Counted from the stretch's first letter, positions 1 through 8,845 are shown. The stretch: DNA of 64,000 nt from PALSA-894 sp963828625 (GCA_963828625.1 CAWHEX010000004.1:62001-126000), one strand, 5' to 3'. Notes: a model not told the origin generated them from the letters alone. A program made the numbers and translations.

Positions 1-458
1 ATCGCGGCAGCGCGGACGCGGCAAAAGGGAAGGGCGAGTTGATTACCGTCCAGTCGGCCTGGACGGCCGGGGGAGCCGGTGTGGTCCGGGACGGTCGGCA
101 GCGATGCGGTTTCGGTGCAGGTGCGGCCGGTCGCGAACGGCTTCCTGCTCGCATGGCGCGGCACGTTCGCGAACGCGCAGGTCTATACCGAGAGCGAAGC
201 CGGCTTATGCGCGGCTGATGCCGGTGAAGGTCGCGGCCGATACCGGCAAGAAACTGCTTTGCCCGATGCCGGGTCTCGTCAAGGCGATCGCGGTCAGCGA
301 AGGGCAGGAGGTGAAGGCGGGCGAGACGCTCGCCGTGGTCGAGGCGATGAAGATGGAAAACGTGCTGCGCGCCGAGCGCGACGGCACGGTGAAGAAGCTT
401 CACGCCAAGGCCGGGCGACAGCCTCGCGGTCGACGCGGTGATCCTCGAATTCGCCTGA
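1..458 (+). CDS. pccA: Propionyl-CoA carboxylase alpha subunit, C-terminal end (partial, two frameshifts)
   Basis: This is the 3' end of a biotin-dependent acyl-CoA carboxylase alpha chain; the gene begins before the window. The biotinyl domain shows the AMKM attachment motif with the biotin lysine codon at 350-352, preceded by CPMPGLV and followed by the typical ending DAVILEFA. The pieces ARLMPVK and KKLLCPMPG match the PccA subtype of propionyl-CoA carboxylase. The reading frame changes twice: an extra G near 203-207 and another near 413-416. With both removed the protein reads continuously to the stop at 456-458. The domain is very recognisable, so sequence error is likelier than decay. 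Confidence 0.85.
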
Positions 459-518
459 GGACGCTGATGGAACTGGCTGCGGCCTGAAACGTTCCCGTCC
501 GGACCCAGAGGCCCGGCA

Positions 519-1409
519 ATGAACGTCCATCAAAAGCCCGAAAAGACCGCCGAAAAGGCGAAGAAACAGAAGCAGCCGCCGCAGGTGCAGGAGCATCAGC
601 CGGGCGTCGAAAGCGAGATGCGTCCGCGCCCGGATTTCATGCCGAAATTCGCGGGCGTCGGCAAACTCCGGGACAAGGTCGCGGTCATCACCGGCGGTGA
701 TTCAGGCATCGGCCGTGCCGTCGCGGTCGCAATGGCGCGCGAAGGCGCGCTGATCGCGATCCTCTATCTTGAAGAAAACGACGACGCCGAGGAGACCAAG
801 CGCCTTGTCGAGAAGGAGGGCAGCCGCGCGATGCTGTTTCGCGGCGACGTCGGCGACGAGATGTTCTGCTGGGAGTCGGTCGAGCGCACCTTCGAGGAAT
901 TCGGCCGCATCGACATTCTGGTGAACAACGCCGCCGAGCAGCACGAGACCGACGATCCACTCAATCTCGATGCCGCGCAGATCGAGAAGACCTTCCGCAC
1001 GAACGTGTTCAGCTTCTTCCACATGACGCGCGCCTGCCTGCAATACATGGAAGCGGGCGCGAGCATCATCAACACGACCTCGATCACGGCCTATCGCGGC
1101 CACAAGACGCTGCTCGACTATGCGGCGACCAAGGGCGCGATCGTGTCGCTGACGCGCTCGCTGTCGCAGGCGCTGGTCGAGAAGGGCATCCGCGTCAACG
1201 GCGTCGCGCCGGGACCGATCTGGACGCCGCTCATTCCGGCCTCGTTCAGCGCGAAGAAGGTTGCCGAGCATGGCGCGAGCGCGCCGATGGAGCGCGCCGG
1301 CCAGCCGAACGAAGTCGCGCCCTGCTACGTGTTCCTCGCGAGCGAGGACGCCTCCTACATGAGCGGACAGGTGCTGCATCCGAACGGCGGCAATGTCGTG
1401 AACGCCTGA
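519..1409 (+). CDS. SDR family oxidoreductase, YghA/stress type
   Basis: NAD(P)-dependent short-chain dehydrogenase of 296 residues. A charged, Lys/Gln/Pro-rich N-terminal extension of about 45 residues precedes the Rossmann fold, as in the YghA/general stress protein 39 group. Visible motifs are the cofactor-binding TGGDSGIG (58-65), NNAA (136-139), a Ser near 188, and the catalytic pair Tyr201/Lys205 in YAATK. The C-terminal half carries APGPIWTPL and the substrate-loop region usual for this subgroup. A CAGAGG Shine-Dalgarno lies upstream of the ATG. The substrate is not known; this group is often stress-induced. It is followed closely by a small co-directional gene. Confidence 0.9.
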   Translation: MNVHQKPEKTAEKAKKQKQPPQVQEHQPGVESEMRPRPDFMPKFAGVGKLRDKVAVITGGDSGIGRAVAVAMAREGALIAILYLEENDDAEETKRLVEKEGSRAMLFRGDVGDEMFCWESVERTFEEFGRIDILVNNAAEQHETDDPLNLDAAQIEKTFRTNVFSFFHMTRACLQYMEAGASIINTTSITAYRGHKTLLDYAATKGAIVSLTRSLSQALVEKGIRVNGVAPGPIWTPLIPASFSAKKVAEHGASAPMERAGQPNEVAPCYVFLASEDASYMSGQVLHPNGGNVVNA

Positions 1410-1423
1410 CACAGGAGAGACCG

Positions 1424-1615
1424 ATGGGCCTGACACCGAAGCGAAAAGCGGCCGACGATCCGACCGCATCCGACCCGGACAAGAACGCCCGGCTGGAGAC
1501 CTACGAGCAGGAGGTCGAGCGGGCCTCGGTCGAGAGTATCGCCGAGCATCCGGAAGGCTCCGCGCCGCCGCTCGAACGGCTCGTCGACGCGCATCCTGAG
1601 AAGCAGCGCAAGTAG
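1424..1615 (+). CDS. Small hypothetical protein
   Basis: A 63-residue, very hydrophilic protein with many Lys, Glu, Asp and Pro and no hydrophobic segment, so probably cytoplasmic and perhaps disordered. It starts 14 bases after the SDR stop with a good AGGAGA ribosome binding site at 1412-1417, so it is probably in the same transcript. I do not recognise a family. The tight spacing to a stress-type SDR suggests a shared induction pattern, but that is inference only. Confidence 0.6.
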   Translation: MGLTPKRKAADDPTASDPDKNARLETYEQEVERASVESIAEHPEGSAPPLERLVDAHPEKQRK

Positions 1616-1660
1616 CGCAGCACGTAGCGCGATCCGTGCCGGCCATGCCACTCTGGCGGC

Positions 1661-2176
1661 ATGGATCCGGTCGCGTTTCTAGACCCCACCAAAGGCGGGC
1701 TGGCGCCGAGGCGGTTTGCGCTCGGCGTCTCCGCCGTGTGGATCGCCGGCATCGCAACACAGTTTCTACTGACCGGCGAAGTGGTCGGTCGAGCTGGGCT
1801 CTGGCCGTTCATCGTGGTGCAGGCCGCGCTCATCTGGCTGTGGCTGCTGCTGCACGTCCGGCGGCTGCGCGATGCCGGGGAGGGACCGGCCGCCGCGGTC
1901 GGCGTCGCGCTGATCTATCTGCTGTCGATCGCGCTGCTCGTGCTACTCGTCGCATTTTTCACGCATCCGGATGCCACTGCGACCGGCGGCGAAAATCCCG
2001 CGGGCGACGCCGCGACGGGCACGCTGCTGATGCTGTTTCTGTTTGCGATCGTGTTCAAGCCCGACTTCGGCGTGTTCACGACGATCCTCAAGGGTCTCAT
2101 TCTGATCGCGTTCGTGCCGTCGGTGATCTCGCTCTTGTTCTCGATCCGCACCGGAATGCGCAAGCGCGTGCCATGA
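1661..2176 (+). CDS. Hypothetical membrane protein, DUF805-like
   Basis: A 171-residue protein with about five hydrophobic segments (roughly residues 20-40, 45-66, 81-101, 116-132 and 140-162). The loop after the second segment contains RRLRDAG, which resembles the positively charged loop of DUF805 membrane proteins. The match is partial and I would not assign the family firmly. The stop overlaps the next start (ATGA at 2173-2176), so it is translationally coupled to the gamma-glutamylcyclotransferase-like gene. Confidence 0.65.
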   Translation: MDPVAFLDPTKGGLAPRRFALGVSAVWIAGIATQFLLTGEVVGRAGLWPFIVVQAALIWLWLLLHVRRLRDAGEGPAAAVGVALIYLLSIALLVLLVAFFTHPDATATGGENPAGDAATGTLLMLFLFAIVFKPDFGVFTTILKGLILIAFVPSVISLLFSIRTGMRKRVP

Positions 2177-2632
2177 CGCTCTATTTCGGGTACGGCGCCA
2201 ACATGGAGCGCGCGGCGATGGCACGGCGTTGCCCCGGCGCGGCGGCGCTCGGCATCGCGACGTTGCGCGGCTGGCGCTATCTGATCGCGCAAGGATACGG
2301 CTGTGTTGCGCCAGCATCGGGCCAATGCGTGTCCGGCGTGCTGTGGCGGCTCACGCCGCGCGATCTTGCGGCGCTCAACGCCTTCGAAAGCCTCGACAGC
2401 GGGCTTTACCGGCGTGTGATGCTGACGGTGGAAACCGGCGAGCAGCCGCAAGCGCGCGCTGGTGTACGTGGGACGGCAGGTCGGCAAGCGCCGCCCGATG
2501 CCGGGATATCAGGAGCGCGTCGTTGCTGCGGCGCGCGACTGGCGGATGCCGCCGCGTTATGTCGAAGCGCTACAGCGTCTCGCGCCCGGTTATCGCGGCG
2601 CGCGTCCGGCCGAGACCGGAGAAATCGGATGA
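2173..2632 (+). CDS. Gamma-glutamylcyclotransferase-like protein (one frameshift)
   Basis: The start has the fold signature FGYGANM, and the acid-loop segment NAFESLDSGLYRR matches the catalytic Glu region of the gamma-glutamylcyclotransferase (AIG2-like) superfamily, which releases 5-oxoproline from gamma-glutamyl substrates. The first frame holds to about 2450. The downstream frame then continues the protein (ALVYVGRQ, RMPPRYVEAL, APGYRG) to the stop at 2630-2632. About 153 residues result, normal for bacterial members. It overlaps both neighbours by ATGA, indicating an operon from 1661 to at least 2927. Confidence 0.75.
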
Positions 2633-2927
2633 ACGTCATCCGCCATGTGGTGATCCGCGGGCGCGTTCAGGGCGTCGGCTACCGGGCCTTCGTCGAGGAC
2701 GAGGCCGTGCGGCGAGACCTCGAAGGCTGGGTCAGAAACCGGCGCGACGGCACTGTCGAAGCAGTCTTTTCCGGTCCCGGCGAGGCGGTGATGGCGATAC
2801 TCGAAGCCTGCCGCAGGGGCCGCGCATCACGCGCTGGTCGAGGCCGTGGAGGTAGAAGAAGCGAATGACGATCTGGTAGCCTTGGCGCCGCGCGGTACAG
2901 CGCTTTTCGGTTATGCCTACGGTGTGA
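2629..2927 (+). CDS. acyP: Acylphosphatase (two frameshifts)
   Basis: Small enzyme hydrolysing the carboxyl-phosphate bond of acylphosphates. The active-site loop GRVQGVGYRAF supplies the catalytic Arg and the NRRDG segment the catalytic Asn. The protein leaves the first frame near 2818, continues as ALVEAVEVEE in the second, and must shift again near 2900 to reach the family-typical ending RFSVMPTV with a stop at 2925-2927. Total is about 98 residues, the normal family length. The ATGA overlap with the preceding gene implies coupling. Confidence 0.8.
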
Positions 2928-2935
2928 GGTGCGCC

Positions 2936-3190
2936 ATGAGAATTGCCGCGACGGCCTTCGCCTTGCTGCTGTTGTTTTCCCTCGCGGCATTGGCGCAAAC
3001 CCAACCGCCGCCAGTGGACGCTTCCTTCCACGCGTACGGCGACCGGGATAAGACCTGCCTGCAATGGACCGATGGCTGCCGTACCTGCACGCGGCGCGAG
3101 GGCGCAGACGACCAATGCTCGAACATCGGTCCGGCGTGTCAGCCGGTGGCGATCAGTTGCGCGCAGAGGAAAGAGCCGGAGAAGAAGTAG
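2936..3190 (+). CDS. Small exported cysteine-rich protein
   Basis: An 84-residue protein with an N-terminal signal peptide (charged start, hydrophobic core ALLLLFSLAALA, cleavage expected after AQ near residue 21). The mature part has six cysteines (CLQW, CRTC, CSN, CQP, CAQ), suggesting disulfide bonds or metal binding in the periplasm. It begins nine bases after the acylphosphatase stop. Its 3' end overlaps the convergent lipB gene by about 38 bases. Family not recognised. Confidence 0.65.
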   Translation: MRIAATAFALLLLFSLAALAQTQPPPVDASFHAYGDRDKTCLQWTDGCRTCTRREGADDQCSNIGPACQPVAISCAQRKEPEKK

Positions 3191-3893
3191 CCCCGGCCTG
3201 TGCCGCACCGAACAGCGGCTCGAATTCTCCCCGTAGCGCCATGTCGACTTCCGGCATCGACACGATGTGCCCGAGATCCACGAGGCTCGTCACGCCGTAG
3301 CGCGTATCCGCGACGCCGCACGGCACGATGCCGGAGAAATGCGACAGGTCCGGATCGACATTGAGAGCGATCCCATGCAGCGACACCCAGCGCTTCAGCC
3401 TGATGCCGATCGCGGCGATCTTGTCCTCGCTGCCCGCACCCTTGTCGGGCCGCGCGACCCACACGCCGATGCGGTCCTCGCGCCGCTCGCCGCGCACGTT
3501 GAAACAGGCGAGCGTGCGGATCAGCCACTCCTCGAGCGTCGCGACGTAGCGGCGCACATCGGGCGCGCGTCGCTTGAGGTCCAGCATCAGGTAGACCACG
3601 CGCTGGCCGGGGCCGTGATAGGTGAACTGTCCGCCGCGTCCGGTCTCGAATACCGGAAAGCGCGCCTCGACCAGATCGCCTGTCTGCGCCGACGTTCCGG
3701 CGGTGTAGAGGGGAGGGTGCTCGACCAGCCAGACGAGTTCTGCCGCCTGTCCGGCGGCGATCGCGGCGGCGCGTTCCTCCATCACGGCAAGCGCCGTCCC
3801 GTAGGGCACAAGGCCCTCGGCGACGCGCCATTCGACCGGCGCAAGCCCTTCTGATTTCAGGCCGAAACCGAGCCCGTCGCGGACGTTAACCAT
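3153..3893 (-). CDS. lipB: Octanoyl-[ACP]:protein N-octanoyltransferase LipB
   Basis: Transfers the octanoyl group from octanoyl-ACP to lipoyl domains, the first step of endogenous lipoate synthesis in the cytoplasm. The 246-residue protein carries EHPPLYTAG, the GRGGQFTYHGPGQ segment, the acceptor-site GSEDKIAAIGIR and the catalytic cysteine in GIVPCG. Length and motif order fit alphaproteobacterial LipB. The gene diverges from the FliN-like gene, with 14 bases between the two starts. Confidence 0.95.
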   Translation of the reverse strand: MVNVRDGLGFGLKSEGLAPVEWRVAEGLVPYGTALAVMEERAAAIAAGQAAELVWLVEHPPLYTAGTSAQTGDLVEARFPVFETGRGGQFTYHGPGQRVVYLMLDLKRRAPDVRRYVATLEEWLIRTLACFNVRGERREDRIGVWVARPDKGAGSEDKIAAIGIRLKRWVSLHGIALNVDPDLSHFSGIVPCGVADTRYGVTSLVDLGHIVSMPEVDMALRGEFEPLFGAAQAGATSSPALSSARN

Positions 3894-3907
3894 CGGCTAA
3901 CCATACC

Positions 3908-4195
3908 ATGATGACGTGCGTCCCTGCTGTTCTTTCGGGGGATGTGTCATCCGTGGCGACGCTCGACAAGGTCTCGCTCGATATTGCGGTTGTGCTTGGC
4001 GCGACCACCATGCCGATCCATCAGGCGCTCCGGCTCGGCCGTGGCGCCATCATCGAGCTCGACACCTCGGAGGATGACGAGGTCAAGATCCTGGTGAACA
4101 ACTTCCCCGTCGCGAAGGGCTCCGTGGTGGTGAGCGGCAACCGCATCGCGGTCGAGGTCAAGGAGATGCTGCCGCGCGGCCCCGACCAGCGCTGA
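3908..4195 (+). CDS. FliN/FliM-type flagellar motor switch C-terminal domain protein
   Basis: A 95-residue protein built almost entirely of one SpoA-type domain: LDIAVVLGATTMPIHQAL, then GRGAIIELD and an ending rich in acidic and hydrophobic residues. This is the C-ring domain shared by FliM and FliN. An internal start a few residues in (near SSVATLDKV) is possible. No other flagellar gene is in the window, so it may be a satellite copy. The role in motor switching is inferred from the family. Confidence 0.8.
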   Translation: MMTCVPAVLSGDVSSVATLDKVSLDIAVVLGATTMPIHQALRLGRGAIIELDTSEDDEVKILVNNFPVAKGSVVVSGNRIAVEVKEMLPRGPDQR

Positions 4196-4300
4196 TTTCG
4201 GGCCGTTTTCGGCCAAATATCCCAACCCTTGTCCCGGCCGGAGCGATTTGTTACATGCGCCCGGCCAAGCGCCGGGTCAGTCCGGCATTCCTCTTCGCAC

Positions 4301-4385
4301 GCGGTCGTGGCGGAATTGGTAGACGCACTGCCTTGAGGTGGCAGCGCCGCAAGGCGTGAAGGTTCGAGTCCTTTCGACCGCACCA
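4301..4385 (+). tRNA. tRNA-Leu (anticodon GAG)
   Basis: An 85-base gene with acceptor arms GCGGTCG (4301-4307) and CGACCGC (4375-4381), discriminator A and encoded CCA (4383-4385). The anticodon GAG at 4335-4337 sits in a CTTGAGGT loop. The long variable arm and the T-arm GGTTCGAGTCC are in place, as expected for a class II leucine tRNA. It lies free between fliN and a small exported-protein gene, with no sign of an element integrated at its 3' end. Confidence 0.97.
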
Positions 4386-4474
4386 TTTTCCCCTTTGGGA
4401 CAGCAGCCATCGGCGGAACGAACCCGCAATCGAGATCGTTTGATTTGCAACGATCCGATTGAGGGAGTTTCGCC

Positions 4475-4885
4475 ATGAAGCCGCGCCGTCTTGTCCTCGC
4501 CGCGATGCTGTTCGCGGGCGCATCGAGCTTCGCTGTTGCTCAGAGCGGCGGGGCGAGTGGTGGGGCAGGCGGAGCCACCGGGGGCGGCGCAGGCGCCGGA
4601 ACGGCGGCTGCCCCAGGAGCATCGCCCGGCGTGGGTGCTCCGTCATCGGGCGTCGGAGTTCCCGGCGGTAGCGGTCCCGGCAATACGACGGTCGCGCCGA
4701 ACTTCAACACGGGTGTCGGTAGCGCCGGCACGCCTGCGCCGGTCACCGGCACGGTCGGCAGTTCTTCGACGACGGGCAGCATCGGCGGCACGGGCTCCAC
4801 CACCGCCAGTCCGTCCGCGGGTGCGAGCGATCCGACCACGCCGCCGCCCGGCGCGCCGCGCATCATGGTGCCTGAGCGGCGCTAG
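4475..4885 (+). CDS. Exported Gly/Ser/Ala-rich low-complexity protein
   Basis: 136 residues. A clear signal peptide (KPRR, hydrophobic AAMLFAGASSFAV, cleavage after VAQ near residue 23) is followed by a low-complexity mature part of Gly, Ser, Ala, Thr and Pro. It ends in a short conserved-looking tail, PRIMVPERR. Such proteins are common in Bradyrhizobium relatives, but the function is unknown. Composition suggests an unstructured periplasmic or surface protein. Confidence 0.6.
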   Translation: MKPRRLVLAAMLFAGASSFAVAQSGGASGGAGGATGGGAGAGTAAAPGASPGVGAPSSGVGVPGGSGPGNTTVAPNFNTGVGSAGTPAPVTGTVGSSSTTGSIGGTGSTTASPSAGASDPTTPPPGAPRIMVPERR

Positions 4886-4969
4886 CTGCGCCGGCTCACT
4901 CCAAACCGCAGAAAACTTTGACAGGCCGTAATCGGCGCGCATTGTTGGCACGCTGATTCGGAGGCGCCG

Positions 4970-5161
4970 ATGCGCAAGAAGACTCTGGTGATCTGCGAAA
5001 TGTGCAGCGGCGCCACGCCTTCCGGCGCGCCCGATTTTCTTGTGTTTCATTGCCTCGCGTTCTGCTCGCCGGATTGCCTCGGCGACTATCGAACTGCGGA
5101 CGACGAGCGGCGCTTGAGCAACGAAGCGGGCGAGCAGCCCAAGTCACGGCGCGCCGCCTGA
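4970..5161 (+). CDS. Small protein with paired CxxC/CxxxC motifs
   Basis: A 63-residue protein with CEMC near the start and then C-x-x-x-C-x-x-x-C within CLAFCSPDC, followed by a hydrophilic tail. The pattern suggests a small zinc-binding domain. No family name can be given with confidence. It stands between the low-complexity exported protein and mgtE, all on the plus strand. Confidence 0.55.
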   Translation: MRKKTLVICEMCSGATPSGAPDFLVFHCLAFCSPDCLGDYRTADDERRLSNEAGEQPKSRRAA

Positions 5162-5239
5162 GCCTCGCGCTTCCCCCTGTCATCGTCCCGGCGTACAAGC
5201 GGAAAATTTCACGCCGCAGGTTCGTTGCGCGGAGCCGGC

Positions 5240-6661
5240 ATGCTCGATGAGAAGGACATGGCGGCGACACAGGATGAGCCGGTGCGCGAGGCCGCACGGC
5301 TGCGCGACGAAGAGGGCGCGGTTCGCTCCGAATATGTCGAAACAGTCAGCGAGGCGATCGCCGGGAGCGACGCCGGCCTCCTGCGTGCACTCACTCACGA
5401 TCTGCATGAGTCCGATGTCGGCGACCTGATCGAGGCGCTCGATCCCGATCTGCGGCCAAAGCTGATCGAACTGCTCGGCGACGACTTCGATTTCACGGCG
5501 CTGACCGAAGTCGATGACGCGGTGCGCGAGGAGATCCTCGAGGAATTGCCTGCGGAGACGGTTGCCGAAGGCGTGCGCGACCTCGATTCCGACGACGCGG
5601 TCTACATCCTGGAAGACCTCTCGAAGGAAGACCGGGCCGAGATCCTCGAGCAGTTGTCGCCTCCAGAGCGCGTCGCGCTCGCGCAGCGGCTCGACTACCC
5701 GGAGGAGACGGCCGGTCGGCGCATGCAGACCGAGTTCATCGCGGTACCGCCAAGCTGGACCGTCGGTCAGACCATCGATTACATGCGCGAAACCGAGGAC
5801 CTGCCGGAGCGTTTCTTCGAACTTTATGTGGTGGATCGTCACCACAAACTGCTCGGCGCGGTGCCGCTCGACCGGCTGGCGCGCACAAAGCGCCCCGTCG
5901 CGGTGTCCGAGTTGATGGAGCCGGAGCGCCATATCGTTCGCGCCACAGAAGATCAGGAAGAGGTGGCGCGGCGCTTCGAACGCTACAATCTCGTCGCCGC
6001 GCCGGTGACCGATGCGCATGACCGGATGGTCGGCGTGATCACCTTCGACGACATCGTCGACGTGATCGAGCAGGAGGCCGAAGAGGACATCAAGGCGCTC
6101 GGCGGCGTGAAGGGCTCGGAGGAGCTGTCCGATACGGTTTGGACGATCGCGCGCAGCCGCTTCAACTGGCTGCTGGTCAATCTCGCGACCGCATTCCTCG
6201 CCTCGTCGGTGCTGGGGTTCTTCGAAGGCGAACTGCAGAAGATGGTGGCGCTCGCCGTGCTGGCGCCGATCGTCGCGAGCCAGGGCGGCAACGCTACGAC
6301 GCAGACCATGACCATCGTGGTGCGCGCGCTTGCGACGCGCGAGCTTGTCGCGTCCAACGCAAACCGCGTCATCATGCGCGAACTGATGGTCGGGGTGCTC
6401 AACGGCATCGCGTTTGCGGTGATTACCGGCGTTGCGGCCTATGCGTGGTTCAAGGTGCCGGGGCTCGGCATCGTCATCGGTCTTGCGATGATCTGCAATC
6501 TCATCGCAGCCGCGCTCGGCGGCATCCTGATCCCGCTCACACTGCATCGACTCGGGCGCGATCCGGCCGTGGCGTCGAGCCCCTTCGTCACCACCGTAAC
6601 GGACGTGGTTGGCTTCTTCTCGTTCCTCGGGATCGCGACACTGTGGTTCGGGCTCAAATAG
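5240..6661 (+). CDS. mgtE: Magnesium transporter MgtE
   Basis: Inner-membrane Mg2+ channel/transporter of about 473 residues. An N-terminal acidic superhelical domain (about 1-130, with repeated DLDSDDAV-like elements) precedes two CBS domains (about 130-250; GAVPLDRL and GVITFDDIVDVI). Five membrane helices follow, containing the signature QGGNATTQTM of the pore. The ATG at 5240 follows a GGAG at 5231-5234 with good spacing; a TTG at 5225 is an alternative. The gene is intact. Confidence 0.95.
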   Translation: MLDEKDMAATQDEPVREAARLRDEEGAVRSEYVETVSEAIAGSDAGLLRALTHDLHESDVGDLIEALDPDLRPKLIELLGDDFDFTALTEVDDAVREEILEELPAETVAEGVRDLDSDDAVYILEDLSKEDRAEILEQLSPPERVALAQRLDYPEETAGRRMQTEFIAVPPSWTVGQTIDYMRETEDLPERFFELYVVDRHHKLLGAVPLDRLARTKRPVAVSELMEPERHIVRATEDQEEVARRFERYNLVAAPVTDAHDRMVGVITFDDIVDVIEQEAEEDIKALGGVKGSEELSDTVWTIARSRFNWLLVNLATAFLASSVLGFFEGELQKMVALAVLAPIVASQGGNATTQTMTIVVRALATRELVASNANRVIMRELMVGVLNGIAFAVITGVAAYAWFKVPGLGIVIGLAMICNLIAAALGGILIPLTLHRLGRDPAVASSPFVTTVTDVVGFFSFLGIATLWFGLK

Positions 6662-6721
6662 CGGCGCTGACAAACGGCGCGCCGCCGTCTATCAATGATC
6701 CATAAACCTCGAGGAAACGTC

Positions 6722-7894
6722 ATGATCGCGAATGCCTGGCGGGGCTTCGACTTTGCGCTCGGCGAGGACGTGGACGCGCTGCGCGATACCGTCGCGCGCT
6801 TCAGCCAAGACAACATCGCGCCGCGCGCCGATGAGATCGACCGCGAGAACAAGTTTCCGCGCGACCTCTGGCCGCAGCTCGGCGCGCTCGGTGTGCTCGG
6901 CATCACCGTCGCGGAGGAATACGGCGGCGCCGGCATGGGGTATCTCGCGCACTGTGTCGCCATGGAGGAGATTTCGCGCAGTTCGGCGGCGATCGGGCTC
7001 TCCTACGGCGCGCATTCCAATCTCTGCGTCAATCAGATCAGTCGCAACGGAACGGCCGAACAGAAAAAGCGCTATCTGCCGAAGCTCGTGAACGGCGAAC
7101 ACGTCGGCGCGCTCGCGATGTCGGAGCCGAATTCCGGCTCGGATGTCGTGTCGATGCGCACGCGCGCCGACAAGAAGGGTGAGCGCTACATCCTCAACGG
7201 CTCGAAGATGTGGATCACCAACGGGCCGGTGGCGGAAACCTTCGTGGTCTACGCCAAGACCGATCCGACCGCGGGCTCGCGCGGCATGACGGCCTTCATC
7301 GTCGAGAAAAGCTTCAAGGGATTTTCGCAGGCACAGAAGCTCGACAAGCTCGGCATGCGCGGCTCGGACACCTCGGAGCTTGTGTTCGACGATTGCGAGG
7401 TGCCGGAGGAGAACGTTCTCGGCGCGATCGGCAACGGCGTGAACGTGCTGATGTCGGGGCTCGACTACGAGCGCGTGGTGCTGGCGGCGGGCCCGCTTGG
7501 CATCATGCAGGCCTGTCTCGACGTCGTGATTCCGTATGTGCACGACCGCAAGCAGTTCGGGCGGCCGATCGGACAGTTCCAGATCATGCAGGCGAAACTC
7601 GCCGACATGTACGTGACGATGAATGCCGCGAAGTCCTACGTGTATGCCGTGGCGAAGGCGTGCGACGACGGGCGCACCACGCGCGAGGACGCGGCCGGCG
7701 CGATCCTCTATGCGGCCGAACGTGCGACCTGGATGGCGCTGGAGGCGATCCAGTGTCTCGGCGGCAACGGCTATATCAACGAGTTTCCGACCGGGCGGCT
7801 GCTGCGCGACGCCAAGCTCTACGAGATCGGCGCGGGCACGAGCGAAATCCGCCGCATGCTGATCGGGCGCGAGATCTTCGAGAAGACGGGCTGA
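6722..7894 (+). CDS. ivd: Isovaleryl-CoA dehydrogenase
   Basis: FAD enzyme oxidising isovaleryl-CoA to 3-methylcrotonyl-CoA in leucine breakdown. The 390-residue protein has the acyl-CoA dehydrogenase blocks YGGAGMG, AMSEPNSGSDV and WITNGP, the motif LDYERVVLA holding the glutamate used as base in the isovaleryl type, and the C-terminal AGTSEIRR. The start at 6722 is preceded by GAGGA at 6711-6715; an upstream ATG at 6695 lacks such a site. mccB and mccA for the next step are elsewhere in this window (26.2 and 44.6 kb). Confidence 0.93.
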   Translation: MIANAWRGFDFALGEDVDALRDTVARFSQDNIAPRADEIDRENKFPRDLWPQLGALGVLGITVAEEYGGAGMGYLAHCVAMEEISRSSAAIGLSYGAHSNLCVNQISRNGTAEQKKRYLPKLVNGEHVGALAMSEPNSGSDVVSMRTRADKKGERYILNGSKMWITNGPVAETFVVYAKTDPTAGSRGMTAFIVEKSFKGFSQAQKLDKLGMRGSDTSELVFDDCEVPEENVLGAIGNGVNVLMSGLDYERVVLAAGPLGIMQACLDVVIPYVHDRKQFGRPIGQFQIMQAKLADMYVTMNAAKSYVYAVAKACDDGRTTREDAAGAILYAAERATWMALEAIQCLGGNGYINEFPTGRLLRDAKLYEIGAGTSEIRRMLIGREIFEKTG

Positions 7895-7896
7895 CG

Positions 7897-8316
7897 ATGG
7901 ACGCGCTGCTCACCTACAAGGGCGCGATCTATCCGTGGCACTGTGACCACATGGGCCACATGAACGTCATGCATTACGTCGGCAAGTTCGACGAGGCGAC
8001 GTGGCATCTTTTTCATGCGCTCGGTATCACGCCGACGTTCCTGCGCGAGAACAATCGCGGCATGGCGGCGGTCGAGCAAAACATCCAGTACAAGCGCGAA
8101 CTGCTCGTGGGCGATATCGTCGCGGTCTATTCGGTGCTGGACGAGATGAGGGAGAAGGTCATCCGCTTCACGCACGAAATGCGCAAGTCGGACACCGACG
8201 AGGTCGCCGCGATCACGACGCTGACGGCCGTGCATCTCGACAAGGACGCGCGGCGTGCTTGTGCGTTTCCAGCTGAGGTGCGCGAGAAGGCGGCGGCGCT
8301 GCTGGCCGCGAGTTGA
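7897..8316 (+). CDS. Acyl-CoA thioesterase, 4HBT (YbgC-like) family
   Basis: A 139-residue hotdog-fold protein beginning two bases after the ivd stop, so very likely cotranscribed. The segment WHCDHMGHMNVMHYVGKFDEA matches the 4-hydroxybenzoyl-CoA thioesterase active-site region (acidic residue before the central His, then the long helix). The position after ivd suggests hydrolysis of acyl-CoA intermediates, but the substrate cannot be read from sequence. Confidence 0.8.
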   Translation: MDALLTYKGAIYPWHCDHMGHMNVMHYVGKFDEATWHLFHALGITPTFLRENNRGMAAVEQNIQYKRELLVGDIVAVYSVLDEMREKVIRFTHEMRKSDTDEVAAITTLTAVHLDKDARRACAFPAEVREKAAALLAAS

Positions 8317-8374
8317 CAGTCTCGATCCCGCGCTCCTACGACGGACGGGACGATTGCCGCCGGAGGCCCGACCG

Positions 8375-8845
8375 TTGACATCGCCCCTTGCCGAACCATT
8401 TCGCGCCACCTTTGCGGGCCTTGAGGAGCAACTCCCCATTGGCGGGACAGACAATCGTTTTCACCAGTGTTTCGGCTGCGGGCCCGGACATCCCACTGGC
8501 CTGCACGTTCGGTGCTTCAAGACGCCCGAAGGCGTGATCTCGCCGATCATCGTTCCCTGCCAATACAACGGGCCGCCGGGAACGGCGCACGGCGGGATCG
8601 TCGCTGCATATCTGGATGAGGTGCTGGCGGCTGCCGTTCATCTCGCGACCGCGCGTAGCGCGGTCACCGGCGAGTTGACCGTGCGCTATGTGAAGCCGGT
8701 GCCGATCGAGACGCCGATCGTCGGCAAAGGGTCGCTGGTCGCCGACCACGGCCGCTATGTGGATGTCGAGGGACGGCTGGAAGAACTCGGCACCGGCACG
8801 GTACTGGCGACAGCGCGGGCACGGTTCTTTCCCATTCCGTCCTGA
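8375..8845 (+). CDS. PaaI-type hotdog thioesterase
   Basis: About 156 residues of hotdog fold with CFGCGP near the start and the active-site segment GTAHGGIVAAYLDEVLA, typical of the PaaI/HGG family. I choose the TTG at 8375 because GGAGG at 8362-8366 lies eight bases before it; the longer open frame back to 8255 has no such support and would overlap the preceding gene. It is probably part of the ivd-thioesterase transcript. Confidence 0.75.
   Translation: MTSPLAEPFRATFAGLEEQLPIGGTDNRFHQCFGCGPGHPTGLHVRCFKTPEGVISPIIVPCQYNGPPGTAHGGIVAAYLDEVLAAAVHLATARSAVTGELTVRYVKPVPIETPIVGKGSLVADHGRYVDVEGRLEELGTGTVLATARARFFPIPS

Noticed and set aside
4301..4385. tRNA-Leu as the attachment site of an integrated element
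   Set aside because: No integrase and no second copy of the tRNA 3' end was noticed, and the flanking genes are ordinary chromosomal ones.
5180..6673. Antisense frame of 497 residues opposite mgtE
   Set aside because: It shadows a complete MgtE and has no motif or ribosome site.
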